NCBI GenBank assembly: GCA_037952775.1
Contig: JBANAY010000004.1
Location: 6,820,001-6,884,000, forward strand
Reading direction: 5' to 3'
Length of the DNA: 64,000 nt
DNA from: Clonostachys chloroleuca
Lineage: Eukaryota; Ascomycota; Sordariomycetes; Hypocreales; Bionectriaceae
Shown here: piece by piece, positions 57,431 through 64,000 of the stretch
Position numbering within the stretch: the stretch's first letter is position 1
How the letters are laid out: the number at the start of each line of letters is the position of its first letter
Notes under the pieces: model-generated
Databases searched by the model: none
Seen by the model: only the letters and a program-made list of their open reading frames with translations
Told to the model about the DNA's origin: nothing
Translations under genes and position numbers: made by a program

Positions 57431-59036
57431 ATGGCATTGTATTCTGCTCTCGTCGTGGTAATACTACAGGCTACGAGCGCTCTCGCATCGACATGTGTAT
57501 GATTTTTCGAAATTGCCACTCAACGATGATGAAAAGCTGACATTAAAAAACAGTGCAGCCAGCTTCAACAACAACTCGGTGATAGCCTCAGTTTTCCCAA
57601 TGATACGACATACAACGCTACGGTGTCTAGCTTTTGGTCGATACAAGAGTCTGGGCTGCGACCAGCCTGTGTGATGCGGCCTGCCACCGTCCTGGAGGTT
57701 TCCAAGGCGTTGGAAGTTCTCAGCGGCAGTTTCGAATGCGAGTTTGCCATCAAGGGAAGAGGTCATGCTCCAGCACCAGGATTTGCTAACGTGAAAGGTG
57801 GGGTTGTGATTGACTTGACGACCTTGTCTGCTGTGTCCCTCAACCAGGACTCATCAGTGGCAAGTGTCGGCGCTGGTGCAAAATGGCTCGATGTCTACCA
57901 GCACCTCGATGGGTCCGGAGTGCAGGTGGCAGGTGGCAGGAATGGCAATGTTGGCGCTGGTGGACTATTGCTGGGCGGAGGAATATCGCATTTCACTACT
58001 AAGGTTGGCTGGGGTTGTGATAACGTGGTCAACTATGAGGTTGTACTAGCTAATGGAACGATCATCAACGCGGATAAGACTAACCACCCAGACATGTTCC
58101 TCGCGTTGAAAGGAGGAGGCAACAATCTCGGTGTCGTCACTCGATTCGATCTTGAGACGTTCCCACAAGGCGATATATCCACGACGACCATCACGTACAA
58201 CATATCTCAAAGGGCTGAAGTCTTTGAAGCATTCACCAAGCTAATTGAGTCGCCCAATTACGATCCATTGGCGTCGCTAATTACCAGTCTTCTCTATCGT
58301 TCAGCAACCAAAACATGGACACTGAGTTCCTCTGCAGTCTATACTGAGCCAGTGACCCAGCCCGCGTTTTATGCCGATCTCTTTGCGATTCCGCATGAGA
58401 CTCTGGTTAACAATATAACGTCCTTGGCAGAGTATGCAGATGAGAAAGATGCATTTTCTTTGTAAGTTTTGTTACTCCCAACTGGAGACAAGCTCTTACA
58501 GACGCAGTAATTGGCATTTTGCGACTATAACCCTGAAGCCATCTGCCGAAAACATGCAGAAGATGTTCGATACTCTGAATAATACGATCTACTCTTTCAG
58601 TCCAGAAGGTGGCGTGACTTGGAGCATCGCTCTCGAGCCTTTGGTGGCAGCGATGCTACCAAAATCGGGGGATAGAGATACACTTGGTTTAGAGCGTGCT
58701 TGTCCTGGCTTTAGTATGTATATATTCCATGAAGGCCATCGTCAAGAATGCTCTAACCATCCGCTAGTTGTCCTGATCTCCGCCCTGTGGCCAAATTCGA
58801 CTGCCAACTCCGAGGTTGAAGCTAAAGCTCGATTCGTTTTGTCGGCATGGGAGGCCGATGCGCAGTCAAAAGGGCTTTTACAAGATTTCCAATATCTCAA
58901 TTACGCTGCTCCGCATCAAAAGCCACTGCACTCGTATGGCAAAGATGAGCTTGACTTCTTAGAATCGACCAGCGACAAATATGACCCTGCAAGGATTCTC
59001 CAAAAGAACGTAGGAGGCTTCAAGCTCCAAAACTAA
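57431..59036 (+). CDS. Secreted berberine-bridge-like FAD oxidase 2
   Basis: Three exons: 57431-57496, 57554-58461 and 58508 (or 58502)-59036, giving 500 or 502 aa. The second intron uses GTAAGT and one of two nearby AG acceptors; the 46-nt version is favoured because 40 nt is short for a fungal intron. MALYSALVVVILQATSALA is a signal peptide. PCMH-fold motifs are KGRGH (His93, the expected 8-alpha-histidyl FAD ligand), VVIDLTTLS, ASVGAGAKW, VGAGGLLLGGG and GCDNVVNYEVVLANG; C-terminal VGGFKL. N-terminal LSFPNDTTYNATVSSFWS is typical of fungal members. It oxidises an unknown alcohol or sugar outside the cell or in the secretory pathway. It is a paralogue of the oxidase at 43372 and keeps the His that the other lacks. 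Confidence 0.88.
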
Positions 59037-59746
59037 GAAATTACACAATACTTTATGTTCCCAATCAACGAGAGCAGTGAACAATTTAAGGTTGCGCAGG
59101 CGGGGCAATTATGGACGATTACACGCTTCATTAGACTAGGCAATCTCAGCTTCTATAACCTTGGAATTTCGAGTGTGCGTCGTGACCGAGAGCTCACACG
59201 AAGTCTTTCCCAGGCAAATTCTCAGATTCCCTTGACAACCTCGAGGCAGACGTTGTCCACTCAAGGCTGGCTTCCGACCTGCGCAGCAAGCCCTCCATTC
59301 AAGTCACAGCGAGCAGTCCATAGATCAAAACTATGAGGGTCGATAGAATAAAAGCAAAGCCTTGCACTATGTATTCAAATTTTCCAAGAGCAGATTTAGT
59401 GGTCTACCTCAAGCTTCAATTGGTTGGGAAGACTGTACATTCGTTCAGCTGAGGATGGCCAGTCGTTTGTATTAGTCAGGTTACTTTCTAAGCAGTTATC
59501 AAATGGTTCGCCCAGGACTGCGCCTCTTCGGGAAAGGCCTGGACTTTTTAGCACAGGCTCAGTGCCTAATAATAGCCGTCATCTTCAATGCATGCTTGGG
59601 AATCATCACCCCCCTTTTTCCACACACACTAGATCTTGACTTTACCTTTACGAGCTAATTTATTCGCGTTCCTCCCTCTTTTCCCCTTGATATCTACGCC
59701 CACTCTCCTCTATTGAGATCAAAATCTAATTCAACACGTACGAAAT
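59037..59746. other. Intergenic region before the F-box gene
   Basis: About 700 bp with short chance frames only. The last 100 bp are C/T-rich (TTCCTCCCTCTTTTCCCC), as in many fungal promoters. Confidence 0.45.
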
Positions 59747-61053
59747 ATGGCGCAGCTCTCTGATGTCCCTGCTGAGGTCATCGACAACATCTTGAGCTTC
59801 GTCCCAAGAGCTGACCTTCCGGGTCTATGCCTTGTCAACAAATCCCTGCACCAGACCGCCCAGCTCTTCCTCTATTCTACCATTAAGATTGGATGGAGCG
59901 ATCACCCAAATATCCCAAGGTTGAAAAACCCCCGATTATCTCCCTTCTCCGCACTCTTTTACAAAGACCCGAGCTATTTGCCTACATTAATGAGGTTGAT
60001 TTGGGTGGAAGCTACATGTATGATAATCCAGAGCGACCATTGTTGGATACTACAGGCCTTTCACCCAACCTCAACCTATTTATTGACGCTATCAATAAGA
60101 CTCAAGTGTCTTATACCAGCCTCTGGATCGACAGATTGATAGCAGGCGGTATGGATGCACTTGCTGGTCTTCTCATTACCAACGTTTCTAAAATTAGATG
60201 CCTGCATATCGGCCATAACTTTGTTAACGGCGATGATATCTTTGGCAAAGTCCTTCTGTCTAAAGTATATGGAGAGCTACCTGCGTTTGAACGACTCAAA
60301 GAGGTTTGGTATACTAAGAGAAGAGATTGTATCCAGCAAAGGAACGAGATTTTCCCATACGCAGCATCTCTCTTTTATCTGCCGACAGCAACGAATATTT
60401 CCGTCTCGATGTCAAATCCTGAAATTTTTGCGTGGCCAAGAGAGGAGCCTAATCTTGATCACATAACTCATCTGTCGATAAACTGGCTTCTTGAGGAATA
60501 CTTAATAGGTATCCTAGTCATTACGCCAAACCTGAAATCACTTTTTTATACATGGATATATCATGATAATCCTGATGAAGAGCTTGAATATCCATTGATG
60601 GACTTCGACTACCTTGTTGACGTCTTATCATTTGTCAAAGACACGCTTGAGGTATTCATGTTCTCTATGGAAATTGGAGATGAAGAGCGTGATGGTTCGA
60701 CTATAGAAATGAAATTCAAGGGAACTATGAGAGGTCTTCTCGAGTTCGACAAACTTAGATTTCTTTCCATACCATTAGTATGCCTTACAGGCTTTGCGGC
60801 AGAGCCTATACCTCTGGAGCAGTCTATTCCTGCAAATATGGAGGTTCTTCACCTGCGACAGAAATCACTCGATGATCATGGAGGTATAATACATTGGCTG
60901 GAACGCTTCAGAAACAGGGAAGATAAGCTTGAGGCTATTGATCGATTAATTCAGCCATTAGTGAAAACTCGTATAAACCTTCACTTCGTTACCGCGTGGA
61001 CGAGGGCTTTGCAGATTAGGACGAAGCGGTGTGCTCCTGGTTGTCATGATTAG
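59747..61053 (+). pseudogene. F-box protein gene with a frameshift
   Basis: The first frame starts at ATG 59747 with an F-box: LSDVPAEVIDNILSFVPRADLPGLCLVNKSLHQ, then LFLYSTIKIGW. Family-like sequence then continues in another frame (PPIISLLRTLLQRPELFAYINEV...), which is open to the stop at 61051-61053. The switch falls between about 59895 and 59930, and a one-base loss explains it. Total length would be about 435 aa. A 47-nt GTTGAA...CAAAG splice could also restore the frame, but its donor is poor, it lacks a branch point, and it would remove conserved residues, so it is disfavoured. F-box proteins recruit substrates to SCF ubiquitin ligases; the C-terminal part is LRR-like. It may be a recent pseudogene or a sequencing error. 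Confidence 0.7.
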
Positions 61054-61492
61054 TCTCTGAATGATGGAAGACTAATTACTTACTAATTATTACAACTAAA
61101 TGTATCCCCTTCTCACAATATATATATATTCTTTTCCTTAATATAATTATTTGATTAGACTTTTAAAGTATATCTATACCTAAGATAGATTTCTAAGTAG
61201 CTCTATAGTTTTATTATATATCTAGTATATTATACTAACTTATTTTCTATTTATATAGAGAATACTTTCTTAAGCTTAAGAAATAAATTAAGAAAAATTA
61301 AAAATAAAAATTTTAAAACTATTTATTCTATATTTTTAAAATTACTTTTCTTTTAAGTTTTATAAATTTAAATTTATATTAACTAATCTAATTAGATAAA
61401 ATAAAAATAATTTTAAATCTAAATTAAATAAAATACAAATAATAACAAATTTAATTATATTAATTCTTTAGATTCTAATAAATAATCTAAAA
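61054..61492. repeat. RIP-degraded AT-rich block
   Basis: Abrupt change to A/T after the F-box stop, continuing to about 61540. No protein is readable. It truncates the secreted-protein gene on its right side. Confidence 0.65.
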
Positions 61493-61672
61493 TTAAATAG
61501 TTAAAAAATTATAGGAATCTATAAGATTAGTATGAGTAATTTGATGCATTTTCCCGTACATACTGCCAGTCCCAAGTGACTTAGCCATTGATAATGAGTG
61601 CAGGCCACTTGTAATAGGCAAACACAGTAGGGCGATAGACAAGAGTCCGAAGAGTTGCGCCTGGAACTTCAT
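61493..61672 (-). pseudogene. Truncated secreted-protein gene (signal-peptide stub)
   Basis: A 59-codon frame starting at ATG 61672 begins MKFQAQLFGLLSIALLCLPI, a clear signal peptide with a TSG-like cleavage area, then SLSMAKSLGTGSMYGK. After about residue 45 the sequence enters the AT-rich block (IDSYNFLTI) and stops. The original mature protein has been lost to the AT-rich insertion or RIP. The normal-composition sequence upstream (61680-61800, plus orientation) looks like its former promoter. Confidence 0.5.
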
Positions 61673-63070
61673 CTTATGCTGTAGGGCTAGTGAGATAGAT
61701 GAGGATTTCTTTTCCGTGGTACGTTATAAAGCTTATGATGATATTGGTAGGAGGAGAGAGGACAAGTACTTGAGGCGGGCGAACAAGGTGGTCATATATA
61801 GACTTCACCACTCAAAGAGCCGCCGCAACCGCAACTTGTCCAAGAGCTGGCACGGCTCTCGTGGCTCGAACGTACTCTCTTGAAAACCTTGGTAGGCAGG
61901 CGTCATATTGCGCATTAGGGTGATTCGACTACCTAGCGTACAAAGCTAGACTTGCCACCCTCTAGTCCTTTCTTAGAGAACATCTATTTCCACATAGAGG
62001 AATACGTACGTCAAGGTCATAAGATGCGAGACGGCCAAATACTTCAACGAGTAATGGCGCGTATGAGTACGGCGGGCCAGCACGAATCACACAGGCATCA
62101 GTGTTTCATATCATCCTACTGGCGGAGAGCCAGGGAGGTTGGGAAGGGGAAGCTGACTCCCAGCGAGAGAACGCTGTACTCTCGAGAGGTCAGTCTGCGT
62201 ACGTGAACCCGTGCTCATGCATCCGAAATCAAAGCCCAGGCGCACAGACAGCTTGTTTAACCATAAGCAATGCCACTTTTTTCACCACGACGCTGTCTAC
62301 CTTGGTTGTTTTGATTCCAGTCAAGTATGCTGCTCTACATATTGTGGCATGCCAGATTTTCTCATTTCAAGTTTATAGCCACTAGCTAACTAGAAATCCG
62401 TCCGCTTCGTTTTCATCATCTAAAGGACGGTGAGACAGATAAAAAGTAACCACCATCAGGATGTACATATGCTACTCCTCTCTCTTTCGCCACCAGATGT
62501 CGTCTCAACACAAAATCACGCATCCCCCAGTCTTCCCCGCACTAGTACTGGGTTATTTGCGCCCCTCCCCGCAATCCTGGCATAAACCTGTCTGGAACCG
62601 AGCAGGCCCTGCTCCGGTTCATTACCCTTTGGGGCTAGGACTACCTGGGGTGCATGGAGACTCTACAACGACGGCGCGAGACGGCGCGTGAACCCTAGTT
62701 ACGAGCGTCACCGTTGCTTGTTGGATGGGGGAAAATAACACTCATACTGAAGTTGGAACGCACTTGTGTTCTCAGCTGCTTGAGCGCCAAGGCCTGGTGT
62801 GGCCAAGGTTCATTGATTTACCATTTTGGGCCATATTTACACAACGACTATCCATGTTTACACAACGACTATCCATGTTTACACAACGACTAGCCAACAC
62901 GTTGAGGGGCAGTTGGTATCGTGACTATCTCGGCCGAGAAATCAAACTACTTAAAAATCGTCTGGGGGCCGCACATATCTCCTAGAGTCTTCATCCTTCA
63001 ATTCCAACCAGATCTTGATTTCTCTATTATAGTGGAACCTAAAGAATCTTCATCTCTACAAGCTTCAAGC
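61673..63070. other. Intergenic region between the stub and GH49 gene
   Basis: 1.4 kb of normal composition. Several chance frames (61952, 62101, 62461, 62725) show no domain or signal peptide. Contains a doubled GACGGCGCG near 62668-62688 and a 21-bp tandem repeat at 62836-62893. Confidence 0.45.
62836..62893 (+). repeat. 21-bp tandem repeat
   Basis: TTTACACAACGACTATCCATG is repeated at 62836-62856 and 62857-62877, followed by a 16-bp partial copy ending at 62893 (2.8 copies, identical until the end). It lies about 180 bp upstream of the GH49 start and could affect its promoter. Confidence 0.85.
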
Positions 63071-64000
63071 ATGCGCTGCGGAGCCCTCGTCGTGCTGGCA
63101 GTCTCGCTGCAAGCGATCGGCTCTCTAGGTGGTGTCGTTGCACCCAAAAGGGACGGTCAAGCCTTACGCACTTGGTGGCACAACAAGTCCAGGATAAACA
63201 CCAGCGGTCCCGTGGCAGCCGACGAAGTCCGCCAATCCGCCAAGTACGACGTTTCTGTGAGCCTCGCAGGGAAGCAGGACTGGCGAGACTCGTTTGTGTA
63301 CGAGACAATCCCGAGAAACGGAAATGGCAGGATGTACGACCCGGCCAACCCAGGCCAGGAGTACAACCTAGCTGACGGGGATGGCATTTCCGTCGAGGTG
63401 GATGCCGGCATCAACATGGCGTGGACGCAATTCGAATACACCGAGGCTGTCGAGGTCCGCATCACCTCCAAGGACGGTTCCTCCCTGGGACCGACCTCCA
63501 ACGTTGTGATCCGCCCAACAGAAATCCGTTACACCATCAGCAGCCCCGACTCCAAGACAGTCATCATCAAGGTCCCATACGACGCCGCCGGCCGGAGGTT
63601 CTCTGTCGAGTTCCAGAACGACCTCTTCGCGTACCGGTCTGACGGCGAGTCGTACATTCAGAGTGGCGGTCTTCTTGTGAGCGAGGAGCCGAGGAATGCG
63701 CTCGTCATCTTTGCGAGCGCCCCCATCCCTCAAAGTCTCATTCCATCCAAGACCTGTTCCGACGTGCAGATCCTCAAGCCCGGGAAAATCACCGACTCCA
63801 CAATCCAGGCAAAGCCGACAGTCTACTTCGAGGCTGGGGTTTACTGGGTCGAGAAGGATGGCCGTCTCGGCAAGAGCCACATCAAGCTTGACCCCAATAC
63901 GCACTTCGTCTACATGGAGCCGGGAACCTACATCAAGGGTGCCTTTGAGTATACTACTTCCAAGGACTTCTTCACCGTCGGCCATGGCGTGGTGTCGGGC
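63071..64000 (+). CDS. GH49 dextranase/isopullulanase-like glycosidase, partial (runs off window)
   Basis: An open frame of 310 codons from ATG 63071 to the window end without a stop. MRCGALVVLAVSLQAIGSL is a signal peptide. Then come TWWHNKSRINT, VRQSAKYDVSV, DSFVYETIPRNG, NVVIRP, RFSVEF, NALVIFASAP and FEAGVYW, ending with VYMEPGTYIKGAFE and GHGVVSG. This order fits the N-terminal beta-sandwich and the first coils of the right-handed beta-helix of GH49 enzymes (dextranase, isopullulanase), which cut alpha-1,6 or alpha-1,4 glucan links outside the cell. The catalytic aspartates lie beyond the window, so substrate and activity cannot be judged. High GC at third positions contrasts with the AT-rich blocks. 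Confidence 0.87.
   Translation, partial: MRCGALVVLAVSLQAIGSLGGVVAPKRDGQALRTWWHNKSRINTSGPVAADEVRQSAKYDVSVSLAGKQDWRDSFVYETIPRNGNGRMYDPANPGQEYNLADGDGISVEVDAGINMAWTQFEYTEAVEVRITSKDGSSLGPTSNVVIRPTEIRYTISSPDSKTVIIKVPYDAAGRRFSVEFQNDLFAYRSDGESYIQSGGLLVSEEPRNALVIFASAPIPQSLIPSKTCSDVQILKPGKITDSTIQAKPTVYFEAGVYWVEKDGRLGKSHIKLDPNTHFVYMEPGTYIKGAFEYTTSKDFFTVGHGVVSG

Noticed and set aside
32509..59036. Secondary-metabolite gene cluster (SDR, acyltransferase, regulator, oxidases, transporter)
   Set aside because: No PKS, NRPS, terpene synthase or other core enzyme, and an NLR and NrdD-NrdG gene intervene. Genes of these types also occur outside clusters.
59893..59942. 47-nt intron that would repair the F-box frame
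   Set aside because: Donor GTTGAA is poor, no branch point, and splicing would delete conserved residues (IISLLRTLLQ).
63368..63985. 205-codon open frame on the minus strand
   Set aside because: Exact antisense of the GH49 gene; GC-rich third positions create long shadow frames. The plus frame has a signal peptide and family motifs.

Overview
The window is nuclear DNA from a filamentous ascomycete (Pezizomycotina; the exact genus cannot be read from the sequence). The evidence is short GT-AG introns of 46-102 nt with CTAAC-like branch points, fungal protein families (Zn2Cys6 regulator, PDR-type ABC-G transporter, NACHT-ankyrin receptor, berberine-bridge-like oxidases), and long AT-rich blocks in which C-to-T and G-to-A changes have wrecked transposons, the hallmark of repeat-induced point mutation (RIP).

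Layout. 1-9.6 kb: RIP-degraded DNA with a mariner-type element (611-2152, inverted ends and TA target site visible), a divergent pair made of an FAD aromatic monooxygenase and a VOC/extradiol-dioxygenase-like protein, and a single-pass membrane protein isolated between AT-rich blocks. 9.6-26.7 kb: a transposon graveyard. It holds a Ty1/copia-like remnant, a complete but dead Ty3/gypsy element (12984-22696, two 229-bp LTRs, TTAAT target duplication) that landed inside an older repeat whose uninterrupted inverted copy lies nearby, and a solo LTR. 26.7-32 kb: damaged gene remains, namely the 3' half of a GH51 arabinofuranosidase, a second mariner remnant, and a hypothetical gene with one in-frame stop.

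32.5-64 kb is gene-rich: an SDR, a condensation-fold acyltransferase, a five-exon NLR receptor (alpha/beta-hydrolase, NACHT, eight ankyrin repeats), a Zn2Cys6 regulator, two berberine-bridge-like FAD oxidases, a small secreted cysteine protein, a five-exon 1599-residue PDR transporter, an F-box gene with a frameshift, a truncated secreted-protein gene, and the start of a GH49 dextranase/isopullulanase-like enzyme at the window edge.

The most striking gene is the intron-free reading frame 53787-56282 (minus). It encodes a class III (anaerobic) ribonucleotide reductase NrdD fused in one chain to its radical-SAM activase NrdG. Both halves keep their key residues. This looks like a bacterial-type anaerobic dNTP-synthesis system in a fungal genome, flanked by intron-containing fungal genes, so contamination is unlikely. 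No PKS, NRPS or terpene-synthase core enzyme is present, so the oxidases, acyltransferase, regulator and transporter cannot be called a biosynthetic cluster from this window alone. No tRNA, rRNA or CRISPR array was recognised.
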